13,608 nucleotides of DNA, from assembly GCA_028819955.1 (NCBI GenBank), contig JAPPKP010000226.1, positions 1 to 13,608 on the forward strand. The letters run 5' to 3'. This DNA is from Rhodospirillaceae bacterium (lineage in GTDB: Bacteria > Pseudomonadota > Alphaproteobacteria > UBA828). Position numbers and translations under genes: made by a program. Below are positions 7,722-13,608 of this stretch, one piece after another; position 1 is the first letter of the stretch, and each line of letters begins with the position of its first letter. The notes under the pieces are model-generated. The model was given only the letters and a program-made list of their open reading frames with translations. It had not been told where the DNA came from and did not search any database.

Positions 7722-8159
7722 CTAGGACGACTTGGCCGCAGGCGGTGGCGAGCCCTTGTCGAACACGGGCACGCCGTCGGGAAATTCGACCCAGGGATGC
7801 CTGCTCTCGTTCCAGACCACGCGGGAGGGCTCGACGAAATCCGGCTCGCCGAAGCAGCCCACCGCAACGCCATAGTGATCGGGGCGCAGCTCGGCGAACC
7901 AGTAGACGCTCGTGCCGCACGAGGGACAGAAGTTGATGGAGACCGTCAGGCCCGAATCCGCAACCCGCGTGTAGGTCCCCGCCTCGCCCTCCGCCGAGAC
8001 CGCCTCCTTGCGGAAGTACGCGCCGACTCCGAAGGGACTGCCGGTGCGGCGCTGACAGGCGATGCAGCTGCAGGCGACGACCAAGTCCGGATCGCCAGCG
8101 GTCGTCACGCGCAGCCCGCCGCATCCGCACGTCGCCTGGTGAGTGTCTTCGCCCGTCAT
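7722..8159 (-). CDS. GFA/CENP-V family zinc-binding protein
   Basis: This 145-aa protein belongs to the family named after glutathione-dependent formaldehyde-activating enzyme, though most members have no proven enzymatic role. The cysteine pattern is complete: Cys11 and Cys13 in CGCGG, Cys30, Cys32 and Cys35 in CSCIACQRRTGSPFG, and Cys78 and Cys81 in FCPSCGTSVYW. These form the two zinc sites of the fold. The frame stays open far upstream through recG, but ATG 8159 is the right start: it has a GGAGGAGG ribosome site a few bases upstream, and family similarity begins there. Upstream residues in that frame are antisense to recG. It is divergent from recG by about 84 bp and convergent with DUF2461. 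I see no formaldehyde-oxidation genes near it, so the enzymatic name should not be taken literally. Confidence 0.9.
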   Translation of the reverse strand: MTGEDTHQATCGCGGLRVTTAGDPDLVVACSCIACQRRTGSPFGVGAYFRKEAVSAEGEAGTYTRVADSGLTVSINFCPSCGTSVYWFAELRPDHYGVAVGCFGEPDFVEPSRVVWNESRHPWVEFPDGVPVFDKGSPPPAAKSS

Positions 8160-8243
8160 GGAAGCCTCCTCCGGTCGATCCGATCGGTGCAGCTTAGCCG
8201 CCCGGTTGGCGCTCGCATACCGCTTGGATAGGGTGCGGAGACC

Positions 8244-10325
8244 ATGCGCCCGGCGATCCTCAATCCGCTGTTCGCGCCGGCGACGGTGCTGCTGGGGGTC
8301 GGCGCCCGCACCGCCTCGGCCTACGAGCGCCTGGCCGGCCCCCTCGTGGTGCATCTGCTCTGGCACCTGCCCTCCGGGCTGATCGACCGGCGTCATGCGC
8401 CGAAGGTCGCCGAGGCCGCTGCCGGCGCCACGGCGACGCTCACGGTGCGGGTCGATCGCCACCAGCCCGCGCCCGACCGGCGGCGCCCCGCCAAGGTCTA
8501 TTGCTCGGACGAGACGGGAACCCTCACCCTCGTCTTCTTCCACGCGAAGGGCGACTGGCTGCGGCAGCGGCTGCCGGAGGGCTCGGTGCGGGTGGTGAGC
8601 GGGCGCGTCGAGCACTACGGCAGCGAAATCCAGATGGCGCATCCCGACCACATCGCGCCGCTGGATCAGCGCGAGAGCGTGCAGACGGTCGAGCCGATCT
8701 ATCCGTTGACGGCGGGAGTCACGCTGAAGCCGATGACGCGCGCGGTGCGCGCCGCGCTGACGCGGGCGCCGGCGCTTGACGAATGGATCGAGCCCCGCCT
8801 GGTGGAGGCGCGCCAGTGGCCGCCGTGGAGCCAGGCGCTCGCGGCCGCGCACGCGCCGGAGAACGCTGCCGACCTGGACGCGGACACCCCTGCCCGCTCC
8901 CGCCTCGCCTATGACGAGCTGCTGGCGAACCAGATGGCGCTGGCGCTGGTCCGCCGCTCGGCCAGAGGCGGGCGCGGTCGCCTCATCGAGGGCGACGGCC
9001 GGCACCGCCGAGCCGTGGAGGCGGCGCTTCCCTTCCGCCTCACCGAGAGCCAGCGCGCCGCCGCCGCAGAAATCGCCGAAGACCTCGCGAAGGAGCGCCG
9101 CATGCTCCGCCTGCTCCAGGGCGATGTCGGCAGCGGCAAGACCGTGGTAGCGCTGCTCGCCATGCTGGTCGCGGTCGAAGCCGGCGCGCAGGCCGCCCTG
9201 ATGGTGCCGACCGAGCTGCTCGCGAACCAGCACGCGGAGACGCTCGGCACGCTGCTGGCGGAGAGCGGGGTCTCCCTCGCCCTGCTCACGGGGCGGGAGA
9301 AGGGCCGCGCCCGCGAGCGGACACTTGCGGCGCTCGACGCCGGCGAGGTCGACATCCTGGTCGGCACCCACGCGCTGTTCCAGAAGGGCGTGGAGTTCAA
9401 GGACCTCGCGCTCGCGGTGGTCGACGAGCAGCATCGCTTCGGGGTGCACCAGCGCATGCTACTCGCCCGCAAGGGGCCGGCGGCGGACCTGCTGGTGATG
9501 ACCGCGACCCCGATCCCGCGCTCGCTCGTGCTCACCGCTTACGGCGACATGGACGTCTCGCGCATCGAGGGGCGGCTGCCGGGCCGGGCCGCGGTCGCGA
9601 CCCGCGCCATGCCGCTGGAGCGGCTGGAGGAGGTCGTCGCCGCCGTGCGTCGGGCGCTCGCCGCCGGCGCCAAGGTCTACTGGGTTTGCCCGCTGGTGGA
9701 GGAGTCGGAGGCGGTGGACCTCGCCGCCGCGACCGACCGCCACGCCAAGTTGGCCGAGGCCTTCGGCGCCCGCGTCGCGCTGATCCACGGCCGCATGAAG
9801 GGGCCGGAGAAGGACACCGCCATGGCCGCCTTCGCGGGCGACGGCGCCGACATCCTGGTGGCGACGACGGTGGTCGAGGTCGGCGTCGATGTGCCGACGG
9901 CCACAATCATGATCGTCGAGCACGCGGAGCGCTTCGGCCTCGCCCAGCTGCACCAGCTGCGCGGCCGGGTCGGGCGCGGTTCGAAGGCGGGGACCTGCCT
10001 GCTGCTCTACGCCGCGCCGCTCGGCGAGACCGCGCGCTCGCGCATCGCCATCCTGCGCGAGACCGACGACGGCTTCCGCATCGCCGAGGAGGACCTGCGC
10101 TTGCGGGGCGCCGGCGAGCTGCTGGGCACGCGCCAGAGCGGCATGCCGGCCTTCCACCTCGCCGACCTCGCCGTCCACGAGGAGCTGCTGGCGGTGGCGC
10201 GCGACGACGTGCGCCTCGTGCTGGAGCGCGACCCCGAGCTCGAATCCGAACGCGGCCAGGCGCTGCGCACCCTGCTCTATCTCTTCGAGCGCGACATGGC
10301 GGTGCGCTACCTGCGCTCGGGTTAA
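8244..10325 (+). CDS. recG: ATP-dependent DNA helicase RecG
   Basis: RecG is a superfamily 2 double-stranded DNA translocase that remodels stalled forks, Holliday junctions and R-loops. The protein is 693 aa, the full expected length. An N-terminal wedge/OB region occupies about 1-230. The helicase motifs follow: Walker A GDVGSGKT at 293-300, motif II DEQH at 394-397 (RecG-typical DEQHRFGV), motif III TATPIPR at 420-426 and motif VI QLRGRVGRG at 571-579. The C-terminal translocation hairpin block FRIAEEDLRLRGAGELLGTRQSG follows at about 611-633. All catalytic residues appear intact. The start is ATG 8244 with GCGGAG just upstream. The gene stands alone on its strand. Its 3' end is followed by a candidate hairpin and then by the ATCCC array, so any read-through transcript would carry that array. 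Confidence 0.97.
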   Translation: MRPAILNPLFAPATVLLGVGARTASAYERLAGPLVVHLLWHLPSGLIDRRHAPKVAEAAAGATATLTVRVDRHQPAPDRRRPAKVYCSDETGTLTLVFFHAKGDWLRQRLPEGSVRVVSGRVEHYGSEIQMAHPDHIAPLDQRESVQTVEPIYPLTAGVTLKPMTRAVRAALTRAPALDEWIEPRLVEARQWPPWSQALAAAHAPENAADLDADTPARSRLAYDELLANQMALALVRRSARGGRGRLIEGDGRHRRAVEAALPFRLTESQRAAAAEIAEDLAKERRMLRLLQGDVGSGKTVVALLAMLVAVEAGAQAALMVPTELLANQHAETLGTLLAESGVSLALLTGREKGRARERTLAALDAGEVDILVGTHALFQKGVEFKDLALAVVDEQHRFGVHQRMLLARKGPAADLLVMTATPIPRSLVLTAYGDMDVSRIEGRLPGRAAVATRAMPLERLEEVVAAVRRALAAGAKVYWVCPLVEESEAVDLAAATDRHAKLAEAFGARVALIHGRMKGPEKDTAMAAFAGDGADILVATTVVEVGVDVPTATIMIVEHAERFGLAQLHQLRGRVGRGSKAGTCLLLYAAPLGETARSRIAILRETDDGFRIAEEDLRLRGAGELLGTRQSGMPAFHLADLAVHEELLAVARDDVRLVLERDPELESERGQALRTLLYLFERDMAVRYLRSG

Positions 10326-10339
10326 TCGGACCATGGTGC

Positions 10340-10365
10340 GGTGCACGGGGCGCGGCGCCTGCACC
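10340..10365 (+). terminator. Possible recG transcription end hairpin
   Basis: GGTGCA at 10340-10345 pairs with TGCACC at 10360-10365, and GGCG at 10349-10352 can pair with CGCC at 10356-10359, leaving a 3-base bulge. It lies 15 bp after the recG stop. No T-tract follows, so it is at most a weak or factor-assisted stop. Confidence 0.3.
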
Positions 10366-10436
10366 AGGATCGCCCGATGCTGCCTACGAGCCAACCGCCC
10401 GCACCCCACGCCACTGCCGCCGCTTGTCCCGGAGGA

Positions 10437-10728
10437 ATCCCACTCGTCCCACTTAATCCCACTTATCCCAGAGAATCCCACTTATCCCAGAGAATCCCAC
10501 TCATCTCAGAGAATCCCACTTATCCCACTTTATCCCGGCTGATCCCACTTATCCCACTTTATCCCGGCTGATCCCACTTATCCCACTCGATCCCGCTTAT
10601 CCCAGGGAATCCCACTCATCCCGGTTAATCCCACTTATCCCGGTGAATCCCAGTTAATCCCGGTTAATCCCGCTTATCCCGGTTAATCCCACATATCCCA
10701 CTTAATCCCAGTTATCTCGGCGAATCCC
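10437..10728. repeat. Tandem ATCCC array with alternating 9- and 10-bp spacing (31 units)
   Basis: By direct count there are 31 units whose starts run from 10437 to 10724. Twenty-eight are exact ATCCC; the exceptions are GTCCC at 10446 and ATCTC at 10503 and 10714. Spacing is only 9 bp (13 times) or 10 bp (17 times), mostly in strict alternation, giving a 19-bp dimer. The 9-bp units mostly have the linker ACTT, ACTC or GCTT; the 10-bp units have more varied linkers such as AGAGA, GGTTA, GGCTG or ACTTT. A 29-bp block is tandemly identical at 10513-10541 and 10542-10570, and a 19-bp block is identical at 10456-10474 and 10475-10493. On the minus strand this is GGGAT every 9-10 bp. The period is not a multiple of three and the region is not coding. 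It lies between the convergent recG and DUF1491 genes. Confidence 0.95.
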
Positions 10729-10800
10729 GTATAGAAGTTGTCGTGCCGCGGTGGACGCGGGACCGGGCCGCGCGCGCGGCGGGCAACGCGGGCGAGCGGT

Positions 10801-11139
10801 TCAGCCCGTCAATGTCGCGAAGGGGTTGCGGCCCTCGGGGTCCTCGACCTCGACGATCCAGACGTCGGGATCGAAGTCGATCTCCCGCGCGAGCCGCGCC
10901 TCGGCCTCCTCCTCCGGAATCCAGCCTTCGCCGGTGGCGCGGCGCCAGGCGAGGTCGCCGTCGAGCGACGGCATGCGGGCGAAGACCGCCGCCGTGCCGT
11001 CGAGGCGGCTGACCTTGACCAGAAGCGCGCCGGCGTCGGCGTCGCCGCGCCGCCTCAGCGCCGCGAACAGCAGCGCCTGCTGGCAATAGCGGAAGCCCGC
11101 CTGCACCAGCACCTCGGTCTTGAGGCTTGCCGGGCTCAT
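10801..11139 (-). CDS. DUF1491 family protein
   Basis: This 112-aa soluble protein matches the DUF1491 family, which is found mainly in Alphaproteobacteria and has no assigned function. Family features seen here are the N-terminal LKTEVLVQAGFRYCQQ, a middle block GALLVKVSRLDGTAAVFAR, the GEGWIPEEEAEARLAREIDFDPD segment and the C-terminal WIVEVEDPEGRNPF. There is no signal peptide or membrane span. The start ATG at 11139 overlaps the stop of the upstream DUF192 gene by four bases (ATGA), so the two are translationally coupled. It ends about 70 bp from the ATCCC array, and its read-through RNA would carry the G-rich version of that array. Confidence 0.88.
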   Translation of the reverse strand: MSPASLKTEVLVQAGFRYCQQALLFAALRRRGDADAGALLVKVSRLDGTAAVFARMPSLDGDLAWRRATGEGWIPEEEAEARLAREIDFDPDVWIVEVEDPEGRNPFATLTG

Positions 11140-11666
11140 GGCTGCTCGATCAGCGCGTGGCGCAGGCGGTCGCCGGGCGCGATGCCCAGACGCTGGGCGC
11201 TGCCGCCGATCATTTCGAGCACGAAGCGAACCGGCTGGCCGGAGCGTATTCGCTTCTCGGAGAGTGGCGTCGTCCGCTCGGCGATGGTGACGATGCGCCC
11301 GTCGCTCTCGGCGAAGAACATGTCGAGCGAGATCAAGGTGTTCTTCATCCACATCGTGACCGGTCGTGTAACCCCGAAGTCGAAGAGCATGCCACGGTCG
11401 GGCGCGAGCTCGGTGCGGTGCATGAGGCCGACGCTGCGCTCTGCCGACGTGCGCGCGACCTCGACCTGAATGGCGTGAACGCCCGTGTCCGTCTCGATCG
11501 TCAGAGGCTCGAGCGGGCCGCTCTCCGCCCGTCCGGCCGAGGCGAGACCCGCGACCAAGAGAAGTGCCCCCAGCGCAGCCGCGAGAACCGCGCGCCGAAC
11601 GCGGACGATCGTCACGGCCCGCCCGCGGCGTCGGCCACGTCCGATGCCCCTCCCCGCGTCTGACAT
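11136..11666 (-). CDS. DUF192 family exported protein
   Basis: This protein is 176 aa from ATG 11666, with an N-terminal export signal and one DUF192 domain. The hydrophobic segment AVLAAALGALLLVAGLASAG follows an Arg-rich stretch and ends in a signal-peptidase-like AGRAES. The domain shows VEVARTSAERSVGLMHR, GMLFDFG, MWMKNTLISLDMFF and a final VLEMIGGSAQRLGIAPGD block, all typical of the family. It is probably periplasmic; the function is unknown. The start is uncertain: ATG 11666 has no clear ribosome site, and a GTG at 11615 would give a compact signal peptide beginning MTIVRVRRAVL. It overlaps the DUF1491 gene by 4 bp, forming a two-gene operon divergent from the Rieske oxygenase gene. 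Confidence 0.87.
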   Translation of the reverse strand: MSDAGRGIGRGRRRGRAVTIVRVRRAVLAAALGALLLVAGLASAGRAESGPLEPLTIETDTGVHAIQVEVARTSAERSVGLMHRTELAPDRGMLFDFGVTRPVTMWMKNTLISLDMFFAESDGRIVTIAERTTPLSEKRIRSGQPVRFVLEMIGGSAQRLGIAPGDRLRHALIEQP

Positions 11667-11794
11667 GGAACCATCGCGTCGGCCCTCTTGACCGGGCGTC
11701 CTGCACGGACTTTCCGCTGGGCGGTGAGCCGCTCTTTCGCCTATCGTGACCACCGCCTGCTCCACATGGACCTCCGGGACGACGAGCGACGGGA
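11667..11794. promoter_or_regulatory. Divergent spacer between DUF192 and Rieske oxygenase genes
   Basis: The 128-bp gap should contain promoters for both directions. A TTGACC at about 11688-11693 resembles a -35 on the plus strand, but no -10 is found at the right distance. I see no operator palindrome and no regulator gene next to it. Confidence 0.25.
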
Positions 11795-12895
11795 ATGACC
11801 GGCCCAGACTCACCAACGCCCGTCCGTTCGCTTGCCGCACGCTATTACACCGATCCGGCCGTCTTCGAGAAGGAGCGTCTGGGCCTGCTCTCCCGCACCT
11901 GGCAGTTTGCCGGGCACGAGAGCCAGGCGCGCAATCCCGGCGACTACTTCACGTTCGAGATCGCGGGCGAGAGCCTGTTCTGCATCCGCGGGCACGACGG
12001 CACCCTGCGCGCCTTCTACAACGTGTGTCAGCACCGCGCTCATCGGCTGGTGGAAGGCGCCGGCACGATCCGCGCCATCGTCTGCCCCTACCACGCCTGG
12101 TCCTACGAGCTTACGGGTGCGTTCCGCAGCGGACCGAACGTGAAATCGGTTCCGGGCTTCGACGGCTCGTCGATCAGCTTGACGGCGGTGCGGAGCGAGA
12201 TCTTTCACGGCTTCGTCTTCGTCAACCTCGACGACGAAACCGCATCGATGGACGTGTGGTACCCCGGCGTACGGAAGGAGCTGGCCCAGTGCATACCTGA
12301 CATTGAGGCGCTCGCACCGCTTGAGTGGATCGAGGTCCCGGAGAGGTGCAACTGGAAGACATCGGTCGAGAACTATTCCGAGTGTTACCACTGCGCGCTG
12401 CGCCATCGGACCTTCTCGACCGGCGTGATCCGGCCCGAGACCTACGACATCCAGCCTGCGAAAGAAGGCTACGTCCTGCGCCACACGACCGAGTGCCAGG
12501 ACCTGGAACGGATGAGCTATCCCATCGACCTGTCGGTCCCGCACGCCGGCGAATACCGCTCGTTCTTCCTCTGGCCGATGTTCTCGTTCCAGGTCTATCC
12601 CGGCAACGTGCTGAACACCTACCACTGGCGCGCCCACGACGTGGACACCTGCACCGTCTGGCGCGGCTGGTACACCCCAAGGGGTGCCGAAAGCGCGGCG
12701 ATTCGGCAGCTCGCCGCCCAGGACCGGCAGACCACGGTCGCGGAGGATGTCCGGCTGGTCGAAAGCGTGGCGAAGGGGCTGAAGAGCCGCGGCTACCGCC
12801 CTGGCCCGCTCGTGGTCGATCCGGCCGGCGGTCTGAACTCCGAGCACTCCATCCGGACTCTCCAGCAGTGGATGCGGGAGGCGGTGGACGGTTAG
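11795..12895 (+). CDS. Rieske non-heme iron oxygenase, catalytic alpha subunit
   Basis: This is the terminal oxygenase of a Rieske-type mono- or dioxygenase (366 aa), which activates O2 on a mononuclear iron with electrons from a [2Fe-2S] cluster. The Rieske ligands are Cys78-x-His80 and Cys97-x2-His100. The mononuclear site is His199 and His204 in ECYHCALRH, with Asp318 as the probable third ligand. Glu196, three residues before His199, holds the bridging position, which is Asp in most ring-hydroxylating dioxygenases but Glu in the carnitine oxygenase CntA. The protein is shorter than naphthalene-type alpha subunits and has the ENYSECYHC style of quaternary-amine demethylases/oxygenases (carnitine, choline, betaine type). 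No beta subunit, ferredoxin or reductase gene is seen, so electrons must come from a partner encoded elsewhere. The start ATG 11795 has only a weak ACGGGA before it. Confidence 0.92.
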   Translation: MTGPDSPTPVRSLAARYYTDPAVFEKERLGLLSRTWQFAGHESQARNPGDYFTFEIAGESLFCIRGHDGTLRAFYNVCQHRAHRLVEGAGTIRAIVCPYHAWSYELTGAFRSGPNVKSVPGFDGSSISLTAVRSEIFHGFVFVNLDDETASMDVWYPGVRKELAQCIPDIEALAPLEWIEVPERCNWKTSVENYSECYHCALRHRTFSTGVIRPETYDIQPAKEGYVLRHTTECQDLERMSYPIDLSVPHAGEYRSFFLWPMFSFQVYPGNVLNTYHWRAHDVDTCTVWRGWYTPRGAESAAIRQLAAQDRQTTVAEDVRLVESVAKGLKSRGYRPGPLVVDPAGGLNSEHSIRTLQQWMREAVDG

Positions 12896-13002
12896 GGCGC
12901 ATTCCGCCTTCTCCAGGCCCGGTCGTCGCGTTACCTTCCCGGCAATGAGGAAGGCGGCGGGCGGGCTTTCCGTCGCCACTCCGTAACCGGCTGGAGGACT
13001 CC

Positions 13003-13464
13003 GTGGCTCTCGATTTGTCGCACATCCATCGCTTTCACGTGGAGGCCGCCGCCACCAGCCGCTGCCGCCTGGAGGCCCGCACCCGCCAGCACACGGTGGT
13101 CGTGGACGAACCGGCCTTCGCCGGTGGCAGCGACAGCGCCGCCACGCCGCTGGAGACCTTGCTCTCCTCCTACCTGGCCTGCCTCAATGTCATTTCGCAC
13201 CTCATCGCCGACGAGATGGGCATCGAGATTGCAGACCTCTCCATGTCGCTCGACGCCGCCTTCGACACCACCGGAGTGCGCGATTCCAAGCCCGCGACGG
13301 TGCCTTTCCCCGAAATCGCGCTGACCATGAACCTCACCACGTCTGCCTCGGACGCGGAGGTCGCGCGGCTCCGCGAAGACCTTGAGAAGCGCTGCCCGGT
13401 GACGGTTATCCTCAGCCGCGCCGGCACAAAGATCGACGCAACCTGGAACGTGACCCGGCCGTAA
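13003..13464 (+). CDS. OsmC-family protein (thiol peroxidase-like)
   Basis: OsmC/Ohr-type proteins reduce organic hydroperoxides through a reactive cysteine pair. This 153-aa member starts at GTG 13003 with a strong GGAGGA site seven or so bases upstream. Cys60 in the SSYLACLN helix and Cys131 in EKRCPVTV sit at the two expected catalytic positions. The N-terminal GGSDSAATPLETLLSS block is the family's helix lead-in. It is more like the general OsmC/YhfA group than Ohr, so peroxidase activity is inferred, not certain. It lies 107 bp after the Rieske oxygenase on the same strand and may be co-transcribed; uncoupled oxygenase turnover yields peroxide, which gives a reason for the pairing. No signal peptide is present. 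Confidence 0.9.
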   Translation: MALDLSHIHRFHVEAAATSRCRLEARTRQHTVVVDEPAFAGGSDSAATPLETLLSSYLACLNVISHLIADEMGIEIADLSMSLDAAFDTTGVRDSKPATVPFPEIALTMNLTTSASDAEVARLREDLEKRCPVTVILSRAGTKIDATWNVTRP

Positions 13465-13489
13465 GTGCAGGGCCATTCGCAGGGCAGGT

Positions 13490-13608
13490 CATAACGGGCG
13501 CCGGGCCCCAGGCCCGGACGGCGCGACCGCGCCGCGCGCCGGCCGCGCCGCGCCCCCCCGCCGGGGGGCCCGCCCCGCGGCGGGGGGGTTTAAAAAAAGA
13601 AAACACCA
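13490..13608. other. Extreme-composition contig tail with an 11-bp GC hairpin
   Basis: After the OsmC gene the sequence becomes nearly pure G and C in short homopolymers, then ends in TTTAAAAAAAGAAAACACCA. CCCCCCCGCCG (13553-13563) and CGGCGGGGGGG (13578-13588) form a perfect 11-bp inverted repeat with a 14-base loop, followed by TTT. This could be a terminator, but the homopolymer look and sudden A-run fit a low-quality assembly end better. No gene is supported here. Confidence 0.5.

Noticed and set aside
8160..9449. Long minus-strand reading frame continuing upstream of the GFA-family gene
   Set aside because: It is antisense to recG, has a composition typical of shadow frames in GC-rich DNA, and has no family similarity. 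The GFA start has its own strong ribosome site.
10333..10571. Short ORFs giving Pro/Ile/Ser-rich repeat peptides
   Set aside because: They arise only from the ATCCC array. The 19-bp period shifts frame every unit pair, there is no ribosome site, and they stop within the array.
10437..10728. CRISPR array
   Set aside because: Units are 9-10 bp with no unique spacers of 25-40 bp and no cas genes nearby.
12904..12957. CCGCCTT/AAGGCGG inverted repeat between the Rieske and OsmC genes
   Set aside because: The stem is 7 bp with a loop of 40 bases in GC-rich DNA, which is expected by chance.
11810..12979. 389-aa minus-strand reading frame over the Rieske gene
   Set aside because: The plus strand has all Rieske and iron ligands. 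The opposite frame has no recognisable domain.
13412..13606. 64-aa minus-strand reading frame at the right end
   Set aside because: It runs through the low-complexity tail and antisense to the OsmC gene.

Overview
The window reads as an accessory/catabolic stretch of a chromosome from a high-GC Gram-negative bacterium, most likely an alphaproteobacterium. The grounds are very GC-rich third codon positions, a twin-arginine-exported ABC binding protein, a DUF1491 gene (a family largely confined to Alphaproteobacteria) coupled to DUF192, and a CaiB/acyl-CoA dehydrogenase/MmgE-PrpD gene mix. I cannot name a genus. The last ~110 bases have extreme composition and look like a low-quality contig end.

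Left part (1-4914). Two minus-strand genes encode an ABC importer: an ATPase with a TOBE-type C-terminus, then a Tat-exported, polyamine-type substrate-binding protein that runs off the left edge. Permease genes, if present, lie beyond base 1. Divergently from them, across a ~175-bp shared upstream region, runs a two-gene operon: an acyl-CoA dehydrogenase and a family III (CaiB/BaiF) CoA-transferase that overlap by 4 bp. Together these look like an uptake, CoA-activation and alpha,beta-desaturation module for an unidentified carboxylic acid.

Middle (4915-8159). The spacer after the CoA-transferase is completely filled by a ~180-bp composite palindromic element. Facing it on the minus strand are an MmgE/PrpD-family protein and a small MNT-type nucleotidyltransferase that resembles an MntA antitoxin but has no HepT partner. 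Then come a plus-strand DUF2461 protein and a convergent minus-strand GFA/CENP-V-type zinc protein.

Right part (8244-13464). recG (plus) is complete. Between recG and the convergent DUF192-DUF1491 gene pair lies the most striking non-coding feature: 31 units, 28 of them exact ATCCC, spaced alternately 9 and 10 bp over ~290 bp. On the other strand this is a regular (GGGAT N4/N5) array. Beyond it, on the plus strand, are a Rieske non-heme iron oxygenase alpha subunit with a glutamate in the bridging position (as in the carnitine oxygenase CntA) and an OsmC-family peroxidase-like protein. The oxygenase has no reductase gene beside it here.

I see no RNA genes, CRISPR array, insertion sequence or phage genes. 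The strongest candidates for something undescribed are the 9/10-bp ATCCC array beside recG and the palindromic element next to the partnerless nucleotidyltransferase.
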